Below the pieces are notes generated by a model. The model was not told the DNA's origin. It ran no database searches and worked only from the letters and a program-made list of their open reading frames with translations. Below, one piece after another: positions 6,929-15,297 of a stretch of 17,063 nucleotides of DNA. Origin of the DNA: Calditerrivibrio sp. GTDB lineage: Bacteria; Chrysiogenota; Deferribacteres; Deferribacterales; Calditerrivibrionaceae. Each line of letters begins with the position of its first letter. The stretch's first letter is position 1. The translations under genes were made by a program, and so were the position numbers. The stretch covers positions 1 through 17,063 of the forward strand of contig JAIWOA010000011.1 in NCBI GenBank assembly GCA_020217115.1, read 5' to 3'.

Positions 6929-6940
6929 GGTTAAACATTC

Positions 6941-6954
6941 AGGAGGATTTTCTG
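6941..6954 (+). promoter_or_regulatory. Consensus ribosome binding site fixing a CTG start for hisS
   Basis: AGGAGG (6941-6946) is followed after 5 bases by CTG (6952-6954), which is in frame with hisS. No ATG, GTG or TTG occurs in frame between the upstream stop at 6886 and the TTG at 7093, which lies well inside the conserved protein. The ATG at 6927 is in another frame and stops after 11 codons. Confidence 0.7.
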
Positions 6955-8217
6955 TTTACTAAAGTAAAGGGATTTAGAGATATTTTTGATGAAGAAATAG
7001 GGTATTGGAATAAAGTAGAAAAAATCTTTTACGATGTTTTTAAAAAGTATGATTACACTGAATTTAAGCTTCCAATACTGGAAAAAGTAGAATTGTTTAA
7101 AAGAGGGATAGGAGATACCACAGATATAGTTGAAAAAGAGATGTTTGTCTTTGATGATAAAGGTGGAGAGAAATTAGCTCTAAGACCAGAAGGAACAGCC
7201 TCAATAGTGAGAGCCTACATTGAAAATAAGTTGTATTCATCCTCAAACTTATCAAAGTATTACTACTATGGACCTATGTTCAGGCGAGAAAGACCCCAAA
7301 AAGGGAGGTTTAGACAATTCACACAGGTAGGTGTAGAGGTGTTTGGTTCAAATGCCCCCGCCGTAGATGCTGAAGTGATGAAAACAATGAGTGAAATTTT
7401 TGATAAATCTGGTATAAGTAATCTTGTAAAGCTAAATATAAATTCACTTGGTTGCCCAGATTGCAGACCAGATTATAGAAAAAAATTGATCTCTTTTTTA
7501 AATTCAAAAAGAAAGAATCTCTGTGAAGACTGCAAAAATAGATTAGAGAAGAATCCTTTAAGAGTACTGGACTGTAAGTTAGAGTCCTGTAAAGCTGAGG
7601 TTGTAGATGCCCCATTAATGATAGATAATCTATGTCCTACCTGTTTTGAACATTTTGAAGATGTAAAAGGCTTTTTAAACCATTTTGGAGTAAACTATGA
7701 GATAAATCCATTCATGGTAAGAGGTCTTGACTACTATGTAAGAACTGCCTTTGAATTTACCACAGATTTTCTCGGTGCAAGCAATGCAGTTGGAGGCGGA
7801 GGAAGGTATGATGGACTTATAAAGACATTGGGTGGACCAGATATCCCCGGAATAGGATATGCTATTGGTGTGGATAGACTTGTGGCATTGATGATGGAAA
7901 AAAAGGTTGAGATAGGAAAAAGATTAAAGGTATTTATAATCTTTTTTAAAGATACTATGGAGGATGGATTTTATCTCATCGATAAATTAAGATCTGAAAA
8001 TATAACCACAATATTTGATTATGAAATTGGTTCATTAAAAAGCCAGTTTAAAAAAGCTGATAAATCGGGGGCAGACATCGCTATAATTGTAGGTTCAGAT
8101 GAAAAAGAAAGGGGTATTTACACAATAAAAAATATGAGAAATGGTACACAAAAAGAGATCAAAAAAGAGTTAATAATAAATGAAATAAAAAACATAACAT
8201 CAATAGGAGGCATATAA
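6952..8217 (+). CDS. hisS: Histidyl-tRNA synthetase (HisRS), apparent CTG start
   Basis: Class II synthetase that charges tRNA-His. From CTG at 6952 the product is 421 residues, close to E. coli HisRS (424). It contains the N-terminal KVKGFRDIF (4-12), motif 1 region, LRPEGTASIVRAY (77-89), motif 2 in FRRERPQKGRFRQFTQ (110-125), the histidine-binding RGLDYYVRTAFEF (257-269), GGGRYDGL and, in motif 3, GIGYAIGVDRL, then a C-terminal anticodon-binding domain. Between motif 2 and the histidine motifs lie eight cysteines (168, 171, 191, 194, 208, 213, 228, 231), mostly CxxC pairs, a probable zinc-binding insertion known in many bacterial HisRS but absent from E. coli. Starting at 7093 would drop 47 residues including KGFRD, so CTG with the AGGAGG site is preferred. 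It overlaps aspS by one base (TAATG). Confidence 0.93.
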   Translation: MFTKVKGFRDIFDEEIGYWNKVEKIFYDVFKKYDYTEFKLPILEKVELFKRGIGDTTDIVEKEMFVFDDKGGEKLALRPEGTASIVRAYIENKLYSSSNLSKYYYYGPMFRRERPQKGRFRQFTQVGVEVFGSNAPAVDAEVMKTMSEIFDKSGISNLVKLNINSLGCPDCRPDYRKKLISFLNSKRKNLCEDCKNRLEKNPLRVLDCKLESCKAEVVDAPLMIDNLCPTCFEHFEDVKGFLNHFGVNYEINPFMVRGLDYYVRTAFEFTTDFLGASNAVGGGGRYDGLIKTLGGPDIPGIGYAIGVDRLVALMMEKKVEIGKRLKVFIIFFKDTMEDGFYLIDKLRSENITTIFDYEIGSLKSQFKKADKSGADIAIIVGSDEKERGIYTIKNMRNGTQKEIKKELIINEIKNITSIGGI

Positions 8218-10007
8218 TGCTATCGCATCTAGGAGATTGGCGAAGAACACACATGTGTTCAGACTTAAACAGTAAAAATGTAGGTGAAAATGTATGTGTA
8301 ATGGGTTGGGTAAACAGAAGAAGGGATCATGGTGGTGTTATTTTCATAGATTTAAGGGATAGAACAGGAATACTCCAGGTTGTATTAAATCCTGAAATAA
8401 ATAAAGAAGCCCACGATATTGCAGATGCAGTCAGAAATGAATTTGTCATAGCTGTTAAAGGTAAAGTAGAAAGAAGACCTGAAGGGACTATAAATGAAAA
8501 AATTCCAACGGGGGAGATAGAAATAATAGTCTCTGAAATAAAAATGCTCAATAACTCAAAAACTCCTCCCTTCATGATAGAAGAAAATACCAACGTTGGA
8601 GAAGATGTAAGATTAAAATACAGATATCTTGATCTGAGAAGACCTAACCTTCAGAAAAATATCATAATGCGACACAACCTGATAAGAACGATGAGGGAGT
8701 ACCTTTACAGTAAAGGTTTTCTTGATATAGAAACACCTTTTTTAACCAAAAGTACTCCAGAAGGGGCAAGGGACTACCTTGTTCCAAGTAGAGTAAACCC
8801 AGGAAAATTTTATGCATTACCTCAGTCCCCACAAATGTTCAAACAACTTCTTATGATTTCAGGATATGATAAATATTTTCAAGTGGTAAGATGTTTTAGA
8901 GATGAAGATCTTAGGGCTGATAGACAGCCTGAATTTACACAGCTCGATATGGAGATGTCATTTATAGATAAAAATGACCTCATGGATCTCATAGAGGGTT
9001 TATTTGTTGAGATCTTTGACAAAATAGCAGGTGTTAAGATTCAGAGACCTTTCCCTGTAATGACCTACACAGAGGCGATGGAAAAATACAGCCATGACGC
9101 TCCAGACACAAGATTTGAACTGTTCACGAAAACAATCAACGAACATGTGGCAAATTGTGGTTTCAAGGTATTTTCCGATGCAATAAAAGAAGGTGGGATA
9201 GTCAAAGCTATAAATGCAAAGGGAGCTGGAACATTCTCTCGAAAAGAGATAGATGAAATAACAGATTATGCTATTTCTTTAGGAGCTAAAGGGCTTGCAT
9301 ACATTAAAATAAATGATGATGGATTACAATCTCCAATAGTCAAATTTTTAGGTGAAGATCTGTCGAATAAATTGGTAAAATTGATGGATGGGGAAGTTGG
9401 AGACATAATTTTCTTTGGTGCTGGAGAAAAATCTACTGTCAACCTTTTTATGTCAAAGGTAAGGCTTGATCTTGGGAGAAGGCTTGGTTTAATCGATAAA
9501 AGTAAATACAATTTTACCTGGGTTATAGACTTTCCACTTCTTGAATGGGACAAAGAGGAAAAGCGATACGCTGCAGTTCACCATCCATTTACTGCACCAG
9601 TGGACGAAGATATACCACTATTCGATACAGATCCGTTAAAAATAAGAGCTAAAGCCTACGATCTGGTATTAAATGGTTCAGAAATAGGGGGAGGAAGTAT
9701 AAGGATACATAGAAGCGATATTCAGGAAAAAATGTTTAACATCCTTGGGCTTTCTAAGGAGGAATGTGACCTTAAATTTGGATTCTTTATTGAGGCACTC
9801 AAATATGGAACACCTCCCCATGGCGGTATAGCCTTCGGAGTAGACAGGATATCTGCTATTCTTGCAGGTGCTGACTCTATAAGGGATGTAATAGCATTCC
9901 CAAAAACTCAAAGGGCAACAGACCTTATGAGTGATGCTCCAAACAGAGTAGATAACAAACAGTTAAAAGAATTGAGTATAAAGCTTGATATAATTGAAGA
10001 GAAATAG
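8217..10007 (+). CDS. aspS: Aspartyl-tRNA synthetase (AspRS), probably of the bacterial non-discriminating type
   Basis: Class II synthetase charging tRNA-Asp; 596 residues, as usual for bacterial AspRS (E. coli 590). An N-terminal OB-fold anticodon-binding domain contains WVNRRRDHGGVIFIDLRDRTG (31-51). The catalytic domain has YFQVVRCFRDEDLRADRQPEF (motif 2, from about 220), an inserted GAD domain (about 290-410), GSEIGGGSIRIH (about 486) and GIAFGVDRI (motif 3, about 537). Residue 38 is His, in the loop where the non-discriminating Pseudomonas aeruginosa AspRS has His31 and the discriminating E. coli enzyme has Leu. By that rule this enzyme may also charge tRNA-Asn, with Asp then amidated by GatCAB; no gat gene is in the window. 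Its ATG overlaps the hisS stop, so the pair is one transcript. Confidence 0.96.
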   Translation: MLSHLGDWRRTHMCSDLNSKNVGENVCVMGWVNRRRDHGGVIFIDLRDRTGILQVVLNPEINKEAHDIADAVRNEFVIAVKGKVERRPEGTINEKIPTGEIEIIVSEIKMLNNSKTPPFMIEENTNVGEDVRLKYRYLDLRRPNLQKNIIMRHNLIRTMREYLYSKGFLDIETPFLTKSTPEGARDYLVPSRVNPGKFYALPQSPQMFKQLLMISGYDKYFQVVRCFRDEDLRADRQPEFTQLDMEMSFIDKNDLMDLIEGLFVEIFDKIAGVKIQRPFPVMTYTEAMEKYSHDAPDTRFELFTKTINEHVANCGFKVFSDAIKEGGIVKAINAKGAGTFSRKEIDEITDYAISLGAKGLAYIKINDDGLQSPIVKFLGEDLSNKLVKLMDGEVGDIIFFGAGEKSTVNLFMSKVRLDLGRRLGLIDKSKYNFTWVIDFPLLEWDKEEKRYAAVHHPFTAPVDEDIPLFDTDPLKIRAKAYDLVLNGSEIGGGSIRIHRSDIQEKMFNILGLSKEECDLKFGFFIEALKYGTPPHGGIAFGVDRISAILAGADSIRDVIAFPKTQRATDLMSDAPNRVDNKQLKELSIKLDIIEEK

Positions 10008-10022
10008 ATAATTCTTACTTTA

Positions 10023-10056
10023 GGTGAGGGATATAGTATACTTTCCCTCACCCTTT
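10023..10056 (+). terminator. Terminator hairpin after aspS
   Basis: A perfect 9-bp stem, GGTGAGGGA (10023-10031) with TCCCTCACC (10044-10052), a 12-base loop, then CTTT. The stem is strong and GC-rich against the local background, but the U-tract is short. Position, 15 bases after the aspS stop, supports termination. Confidence 0.6.
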
Positions 10057-10127
10057 AAAAAATATTAATCCTGAAAAATTTCCACCTAAATTTTACAATA
10101 TATATACCTAAAATTAGAACAAAAAAT

Positions 10128-10156
10128 TTGATTTTTAGTAAAAAATATCATATAAT
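10128..10156 (+). promoter_or_regulatory. Predicted promoter of argD-argF-argG
   Basis: TTGATT (10128-10133) and exact TATAAT (10151-10156), spacer 17. A GGAGG site (10165-10169) and the argD ATG at 10176 follow, so the leader is short. No ArgR-type box of the TNTGAATWWWWATTCANW kind is recognisable nearby. Confidence 0.65.
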
Positions 10157-10175
10157 GTATTTTTGGAGGTAAGTA

Positions 10176-11336
10176 ATGGGAAATGTGATGAACACTTACA
10201 ACCGATATGACATTACTCTGGTAAAGGGGGAAGGTGCATACCTTTACGACGATCTGGGGAACAGGTACATAGATTTTGCATCAGGAATAGCTGTCACAAA
10301 TCTTGGCCATTCTAACCCATTGATATCTGATGTCATATCAAAACAGGCAAATACTTTGATACATACATCAAACCTTTACAGGAATCCGATACAGGAGGAG
10401 ACTGCTGATCTTATTTCGAAGTTAAGTTTTGGTGGTAGTGTATTCTTCTGTAATTCTGGTGCAGAGGCAAATGAAGCTGCCCTAAAACTTTCAAGAATCT
10501 ATGGGAATAAAAAGTATGCAGGGAAAAAATTCAAAGTAATAACGATGAACAATTCATTCCATGGAAGAACTTTTGCTACACTTTCAGCAACAGGGCAGGA
10601 AAAGGTAAAAAAAGGTTTTGAACCTACCCTCAATTTTATAAAACATATCCCATACAACGATATAAATATTTTTAAAGATAGTATAGAAGATGAAACCGTT
10701 GCTGTAATGCTTGAAGTTATACAAGGAGAAGGTGGAGTAGTACCTGCCGACGAAAGCTACATACATGAGATAAGAAAAATATGCACAGAAAGAGACATTC
10801 TGCTTATATTTGATGAAGTCCAAACAGGTATTGGAAGAACTGGAAAAATGTTTGGTTACCAGCATTACGGAGTTGAGCCAGATGCAATGACCCTGGCAAA
10901 GGCTCTGGGAAATGGATTTCCTATAGGCGCTATGACAGCAAAAAAAGATATTGCTGAATACTTATCTCCAGGTACCCATGCCACAACTTTTGGGGGGAAC
11001 TATCTTGGCTGTGCGATAGCCAAAAAAGTTTTGTCAATAATATCTGAAAAGTCGTTTCTCGATTCTGTGAATGAAAAATCTGTTTATTTAGTAGAAAAGC
11101 TAAGAAATATTTTAAATGGCTATGGAATAATAAGGGGAAAAGGTCTCATGCTTGGAGTAAGATTAAATGATAATATAAATGCATCAGATTTTATTAAAAA
11201 TGCCCATAAAAACAGGATATTGACAGTTCCTGCCGGTGACAATACTATCAGAATATACCCACCACTTAATATAGACTTCGACACACTCGATGAAGGTATA
11301 AAACTTTTGAAAAAATCATTAGAGGACACGATATGA
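10176..11336 (+). CDS. argD: Acetylornithine aminotransferase (ArgD)
   Basis: Class III PLP aminotransferase producing N-acetylornithine from N-acetylglutamate semialdehyde with glutamate as amino donor; some homologues also act on succinyl-diaminopimelate precursors in lysine synthesis. The 386 residues carry NSGAEANEAALKL (93-105), SFHGRTFATLSATGQ (127-141), EVIQGEGGV (180-188), the PLP-ring aspartate in FDEVQTGIGRTG (D213) and the Schiff-base lysine in LAKALGNGFPIGAM (K242). The shorter GNGFPIGAM pattern and the operon distinguish it from BioA in this same window. ATG at 10176 has GGAGG 6 bases upstream. First gene of argDFG; its stop overlaps argF as ATGA. Confidence 0.95.
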   Translation: MGNVMNTYNRYDITLVKGEGAYLYDDLGNRYIDFASGIAVTNLGHSNPLISDVISKQANTLIHTSNLYRNPIQEETADLISKLSFGGSVFFCNSGAEANEAALKLSRIYGNKKYAGKKFKVITMNNSFHGRTFATLSATGQEKVKKGFEPTLNFIKHIPYNDINIFKDSIEDETVAVMLEVIQGEGGVVPADESYIHEIRKICTERDILLIFDEVQTGIGRTGKMFGYQHYGVEPDAMTLAKALGNGFPIGAMTAKKDIAEYLSPGTHATTFGGNYLGCAIAKKVLSIISEKSFLDSVNEKSVYLVEKLRNILNGYGIIRGKGLMLGVRLNDNINASDFIKNAHKNRILTVPAGDNTIRIYPPLNIDFDTLDEGIKLLKKSLEDTI

Positions 11337-12271
11337 AAAAAGATTTCTTGACATTAAGGGATTATGATGGGCAAACGTTAAAAGATATTATAAAATTGGC
11401 ACTAAAGTTTAAATCAGATAGGCCAAATTTTGGAAGTGATTTTTTAAAAAATAAAAAAGTTGCTCTAATATTTGAAAAATCATCGACAAGAACAAGGGTT
11501 TCTTTTGAAGTTGGTGTTTTTGAAATGGGTGGATACCCGCTGTTCCTCAGTAAAAATGACATTCAGTTAGGCAGAGGAGAAACTATAGAGGACACATCAA
11601 GAACTCTTTCAAGATATGTTGATATGATAATGATTAGAACCTTTGAGCATGCAAAGGCTGAAAAATTGGCAAAATTTAGCTCTATACCTGTAATAAATGG
11701 TCTAACGGATGAATTCCATCCATGTCAGGTTATGGCAGATATGATGACAATATATGAAAGATTTGGAAGCTATAATATAAAAATGGCATACATTGGCGAT
11801 GGGAACAATATGGCTCACTCCTTAATGCTCGGTTCAGCGAAACTTGGTGTAAATTTCTCTATAGCAACTCCAAAAAACTATGAACCCAATATCGATATTT
11901 TCAATATTGCTAAAGAGATAGCAAATAAAAATAATGCTGAGATGACAATTACCAGTGACCCATTTGAAGCAGTAAAAGGTGCAGATGTTATTTATACTGA
12001 TGTATGGACCAGCATGGGGATGGAAGCGGAAAATGAGATACGACTAAAAGCTTTTAAAGATTATCAGGTAAACTCCAGGCTAATTTCTGCAACAGGTAAA
12101 AAGACATATTTTATGCATTGCTTGCCAGCACACAGGGGTGAAGAGGTGTCAGATGATGTTATAGAGTCAGAAAACTCAATAGTATTTGATGAAGCAGAAA
12201 ACAGATTACACGCACAAAAAGCTATAATGACTTACCTAATAAAAAATGGAGATATTGGAGGTTTGATATGA
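11333..12271 (+). CDS. argF: Ornithine carbamoyltransferase (ArgF)
   Basis: Makes citrulline from ornithine and carbamoyl phosphate in arginine synthesis. 312 residues, typical of anabolic OTCases. Seen: the carbamoyl phosphate-binding STRTR (51-55), the HPCQ motif (129-132), and the ornithine-side motif with MHCLPAHRGEEV (about 260-271), whose Cys-Leu-Pro segment marks ornithine rather than aspartate as substrate. It lies between argD and argG and overlaps both by 4 bases (ATGA). The biosynthetic setting, without arginine deiminase or carbamate kinase genes, argues for the anabolic role. Confidence 0.97.
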   Translation: MKKDFLTLRDYDGQTLKDIIKLALKFKSDRPNFGSDFLKNKKVALIFEKSSTRTRVSFEVGVFEMGGYPLFLSKNDIQLGRGETIEDTSRTLSRYVDMIMIRTFEHAKAEKLAKFSSIPVINGLTDEFHPCQVMADMMTIYERFGSYNIKMAYIGDGNNMAHSLMLGSAKLGVNFSIATPKNYEPNIDIFNIAKEIANKNNAEMTITSDPFEAVKGADVIYTDVWTSMGMEAENEIRLKAFKDYQVNSRLISATGKKTYFMHCLPAHRGEEVSDDVIESENSIVFDEAENRLHAQKAIMTYLIKNGDIGGLI

Positions 12272-13488
12272 GTAGGGATAAGGTAGTTCTCGCATATTCT
12301 GGAGGTCTTGACACCTCTGTAATACTAAAATGGCTTGATTTAAAGGGTTATGATGTAGTTGCCTATGTGGCAGATTTAGGCCAGAGAGATGATTTTAAAG
12401 CTATAGAGGAAAAAGCTTACAAATCTGGGGCGAAGGAATTTTATGTTGTAGACCTGAAAGATTATTTTGTAAAAGATTTTGTCTATACCTCTATAAAGTT
12501 TAATGCAGTTTATGAAGGCAGATACCTTATGGGTACATCCCTTGCAAGACCTGTAATTGCAAAGGGGATGGTAGATATAGCAAAAAAAACTGGGGCAAAG
12601 TATATAGCCCATGGTGCTACCGGTAAAGGTAACGATCAGGTAAGATTTGAAATATCAGCAGCTGCCCTTATGCCTGAACTAAAAGCCATAGTTCCATGGA
12701 GAGAACCATCATTTTTCAATGTAATAAAAGGTAGAAAAGAGGCTATGGATTTTGCAAAAGAGCATGGCATCCCCGTAAAGGCAACAGCAGATCAACCATG
12801 GAGTTCCGATGAAAACCTTATGCATATAAGCTTTGAAGCTGGAATACTTGAAGATCCTGCAATGAGACCTCCAAAGGAGATGTTTGAATTGACCGTTGAT
12901 CCAAAGGATGCTCCAAACGAAGCTGAAATAATTGAAATTGAATTTGAAAAAGGTGAACCTGTAAGGTTAAATGGTAAAAGTTACTCCCCTGCCGAAATGC
13001 TCAAAAACTTAAATTCGGTTGCAGCAAAACATGGAATAGGAAGAGTTGATATGGTAGAAAGTAGATATGTAGGGATGAAATCCAGAGGGGTGTATGAAAC
13101 TCCGGGAGCTACAGTCCTTATGGCAGCTCACCGTGATCTTGAAGCTCTTACCCTCGATGGTTCATTAATAAATCTCAAAGATACACTAATGCCAAGATTC
13201 TCACAACTTGTTTATGCTGGCTACTGGTTTACCCATGAAATGGATTGTCTTAGAACATTCCTTGAAAAAACACAGGAATTTGTTACAGGGAAAGTGAGAT
13301 TAGAACTTTACAAAGGTAATGTTACATATATTGGCAGAGAATCAGAATACACTCTTTATGACAAGCTTGTTGTATCAATGGATGATGACCTTGGTGCATA
13401 CAATCAGACAGACGCTACAGGTTTTATAAAACTTCACTCGTTGCCTATTCGTGCACATGCAAAGAGGCTTAGTAAAATTAAAAAATAG
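12268..13488 (+). CDS. argG: Argininosuccinate synthase (ArgG)
   Basis: ATP-dependent ligation of citrulline and aspartate to argininosuccinate, cytoplasmic, usually a tetramer. 406 residues, the usual length. The N-terminal ATP pyrophosphatase loop AYSGGLDTS (9-17) is intact, followed by VAYVADLGQ, GTSLARPVIAKGM and IAHGATGKGNDQVRFE, all conserved in the family, and later VGMKSRGVYETPG. The ATG overlaps argF by 4 bases and a GGAGG stands just upstream in the argF end. argH, the next pathway step, does not follow; the next gene is glyQ after about 107 bases. Confidence 0.98.
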   Translation: MSRDKVVLAYSGGLDTSVILKWLDLKGYDVVAYVADLGQRDDFKAIEEKAYKSGAKEFYVVDLKDYFVKDFVYTSIKFNAVYEGRYLMGTSLARPVIAKGMVDIAKKTGAKYIAHGATGKGNDQVRFEISAAALMPELKAIVPWREPSFFNVIKGRKEAMDFAKEHGIPVKATADQPWSSDENLMHISFEAGILEDPAMRPPKEMFELTVDPKDAPNEAEIIEIEFEKGEPVRLNGKSYSPAEMLKNLNSVAAKHGIGRVDMVESRYVGMKSRGVYETPGATVLMAAHRDLEALTLDGSLINLKDTLMPRFSQLVYAGYWFTHEMDCLRTFLEKTQEFVTGKVRLELYKGNVTYIGRESEYTLYDKLVVSMDDDLGAYNQTDATGFIKLHSLPIRAHAKRLSKIKK

Positions 13489-13499
13489 ATAATTTTGGG

Positions 13500-13533
13500 C
13501 AAGGTATTCTGTAGTTAAATCTTGAATATCTTG
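13500..13533 (+). other. Imperfect hairpin between argG and glyQ
   Basis: CAAGGTATTC (13500-13509) can pair with GAATATCTTG (13524-13533) over 10 positions, one of them G-U, with a 14-base loop. No U-tract follows, so it is a poor terminator and may be an RNA stability or readthrough element. A weak promoter-like pair follows (TTGTCA 13531-13536, TATTTT 13552-13557, spacer 15), so whether glyQ has its own promoter is unclear. Confidence 0.3.
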
Positions 13534-13595
13534 TCATTAAAAATGTCAGATTATTTTGGTAGTAAACTTTTAAAATTGAAAAAGAGGATGTTTAT

Positions 13596-14465
13596 ATGTA
13601 TTTTCAGGATGTGATATTGAATTTGCAAAGCTTCTGGGCAAAAAACGGTTGCATAATTTACCAGCCATACGATATTGAAGTGGGCGCTGGAACATTCAAC
13701 CCTGCAACATTTCTAAAAGCCCTTGGACCAGAGCCATGGAATGTTGCCTATGTGGAACCAAGCAGAAGACCAACAGACGGCAGATATGGTGAAAACCCAA
13801 ATAGATTGCAGCATTATTATCAATTTCAGGTGATTTTGAAACCATCACCAGATAATATTCAGGATCTCTACCTTGAAAGTTTAAAGGTGTTGGGTATTAA
13901 TCCATTGGAACATGACATAAGATTTGTTGAGGATGATTGGGAATCACCCACCCTCGGAGCATGGGGTCTTGGCTGGGAGGTATGGCTTGATGGAATGGAA
14001 ATAACACAGTTTACATACTTTCAGCAATGTGGAGGTATAGATCTCAAACCTGTTTCTGGTGAGATCACCTATGGTTTAGAGAGGATAACAATGTATCTAC
14101 AGGGTGTAGAGTCAGTATTTGATTTAAAATGGAATCATAAATTAACCTATGGTGATGTTTATCACCGAAATGAGGTTGAATTCTCAAAATTTAATTTTGA
14201 AGAAGCAGATGTTGACATGAACTTCAAACTATTTGAAATGTATGAAAAAGAATGTATCCGATTAGTAAATAAAGGCTTGGTACTACCTGCCTATGATTTT
14301 TGTCTCAAATGTTCCCACACATTTAACCTGCTTGATGCAAGAAATGCAATTTCTGTTACCGAGAGAACAGGATATATAGCAAGGGTCAGAAATCTTGCTA
14401 AACTTTGTGCTGAAGGTTATTACAAATCCAGAGAAGAGATGGGATTCCCACTACTGAAGAAATAA
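13596..14465 (+). CDS. glyQ: Glycyl-tRNA synthetase alpha subunit (GlyQ)
   Basis: Catalytic alpha subunit of the bacterial two-subunit glycyl-tRNA synthetase; it forms the aminoacyl-adenylate while the separately encoded beta subunit (GlyS) binds the tRNA. The 289 residues are typical in length and very conserved: [70 protein letters not shown], and [29 protein letters not shown] at 13596 has GAGG 8 bases upstream. In many bacteria glyS follows directly; here a hairpin and a gene on the opposite strand follow, so glyS must be elsewhere. No fusion to a beta domain is present. Confidence 0.97.
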   Translation: MYFQDVILNLQSFWAKNGCIIYQPYDIEVGAGTFNPATFLKALGPEPWNVAYVEPSRRPTDGRYGENPNRLQHYYQFQVILKPSPDNIQDLYLESLKVLGINPLEHDIRFVEDDWESPTLGAWGLGWEVWLDGMEITQFTYFQQCGGIDLKPVSGEITYGLERITMYLQGVESVFDLKWNHKLTYGDVYHRNEVEFSKFNFEEADVDMNFKLFEMYEKECIRLVNKGLVLPAYDFCLKCSHTFNLLDARNAISVTERTGYIARVRNLAKLCAEGYYKSREEMGFPLLKK

Positions 14466-14477
14466 TTTTATAGAAAT

Positions 14478-14501
14478 TGGGAAGGTGTTAAAACCTTCCC
14501 A
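14478..14501. terminator. Bidirectional terminator hairpin between convergent glyQ and elbB
   Basis: A perfect 9-bp stem, TGGGAAGGT with ACCTTCCCA, around a 6-base loop, placed in the 55-base gap between two converging genes. No long U-tract is present on either strand, but the position makes a shared terminator the simplest reading. Confidence 0.6.
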
Positions 14502-14520
14502 TATGCAATAGATAAAAATA

Positions 14521-15192
14521 CTACTTTAAAAGCTCAAAAATATTTTTTACCATCTCCTCAATACCCAGAGCAATCTCTGAAATCGATTTTCCAAGCATAT
14601 ATGCTGGGGTGGTGATAATTTTATTTTCTTTATCAACTACAGCCTCTTTAACCGGACAATTTATATGATCTCCACCAAACTTTTTAATAGCACCAGCCAC
14701 ACCTTCATCATTCCCAATAGTTAATTTGGGGTTTATCTGAGATCCCTCAAGGGCCTTTGCAAGTATAACAGGAGCTATACATACTGCTGCAAGAGGTTTT
14801 CTGGCTTTCACAGTATCGCTTACAACTCTTTTAACATCCTCGTTTATCTTGCAATCAGCACCATCAAAGGCAAATGTGGTAAGGTTTTTGGCAGCACCAA
14901 ACCCCCCCGGAAAAACAACAGCCTCAACATCATTGATATTAAAATCTCTCAAACTATTTATTTTACCCCTTGCAATTCTTGCAGATTCCACAAGAACATT
15001 TCTCGTCTCACCTTTAGACTCTTCACCTGTGAGATGATTAATAACATGGTACTGGTTTACATCTGGAGCAAACATTACAAGCTCGGCACCATACTTATCA
15101 AGAAAATACATTGTGAGGACAGCTTCATGGATCTCACTTCCGTCATAAACTCCACAACCACTGAGTACAACTGCAACCTTTTTCTTTGTCAT
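14521..15192 (-). CDS. elbB: ElbB-type DJ-1/PfpI-superfamily protein (glyoxalase-like)
   Basis: 223 residues, close to E. coli ElbB (217), and matching it in nearly every conserved block: SGCGVYDGSEIHEAVLT (11-27), VINHLTGE (50-57), ETRNVLVESARI (62-73), VFPGGFGAAKNL (93-104), the nucleophile-elbow region with C138 in VCIAP, and ITTPAYML near the C-terminus. E. coli ElbB has weak glyoxalase activity and was linked by genetics to isoprenoid synthesis; the physiological role is still unclear, so the name describes family only. Cytoplasmic, single domain. ATG at 15192 is preceded by AGGGGG. It has its own strong promoter, about 57 bases of leader, and converges on glyQ. Confidence 0.92.
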   Translation of the reverse strand: MTKKKVAVVLSGCGVYDGSEIHEAVLTMYFLDKYGAELVMFAPDVNQYHVINHLTGEESKGETRNVLVESARIARGKINSLRDFNINDVEAVVFPGGFGAAKNLTTFAFDGADCKINEDVKRVVSDTVKARKPLAAVCIAPVILAKALEGSQINPKLTIGNDEGVAGAIKKFGGDHINCPVKEAVVDKENKIITTPAYMLGKSISEIALGIEEMVKNIFELLK

Positions 15193-15255
15193 AAAACCCC
15201 CTTATAAAAAATTCATAGTTACAAAAATAGTTAAAAAAACAGCTTACATAATTAT

Positions 15256-15285
15256 ATTATATACAAAACAGAGAATAAATGTCAA
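15256..15285 (-). promoter_or_regulatory. Near-consensus promoter of elbB
   Basis: On the minus strand TTGACA (15285-15280) and TATAAT (15261-15256) are both exact, with an 18-base spacer; a second overlapping TATAAT lies at 15256-15251. It is located in the 105-base gap between hemY and elbB, so elbB is probably transcribed independently of hemY. Confidence 0.75.
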
Positions 15286-15297
15286 CAATGTGTAAAA

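Noticed and set aside
6746..6951. T-box or other tRNA-sensing leader for hisS-aspS
   Set aside because: No T-box sequence (AGGGTGG-x-ACCGCG-like) or stem array is visible, and the predicted leader is only about 22 bases.
6927..6962. ATG at 6927 as a start before hisS
   Set aside because: It is in a different frame from hisS and meets a stop after 11 codons; no Shine-Dalgarno precedes it.
7093..8217. hisS starting at TTG 7093
   Set aside because: It would drop 47 residues that match the conserved HisRS N-terminus and lacks a ribosome binding site; CTG 6952 has AGGAGG at ideal spacing.
12376..12612. Open frames on the opposite strand of genes such as argG, aspS, metK and argD
   Set aside because: They are antisense to highly conserved coding sequence, show no family similarity and lack start signals; by-products of AT-rich codon use.
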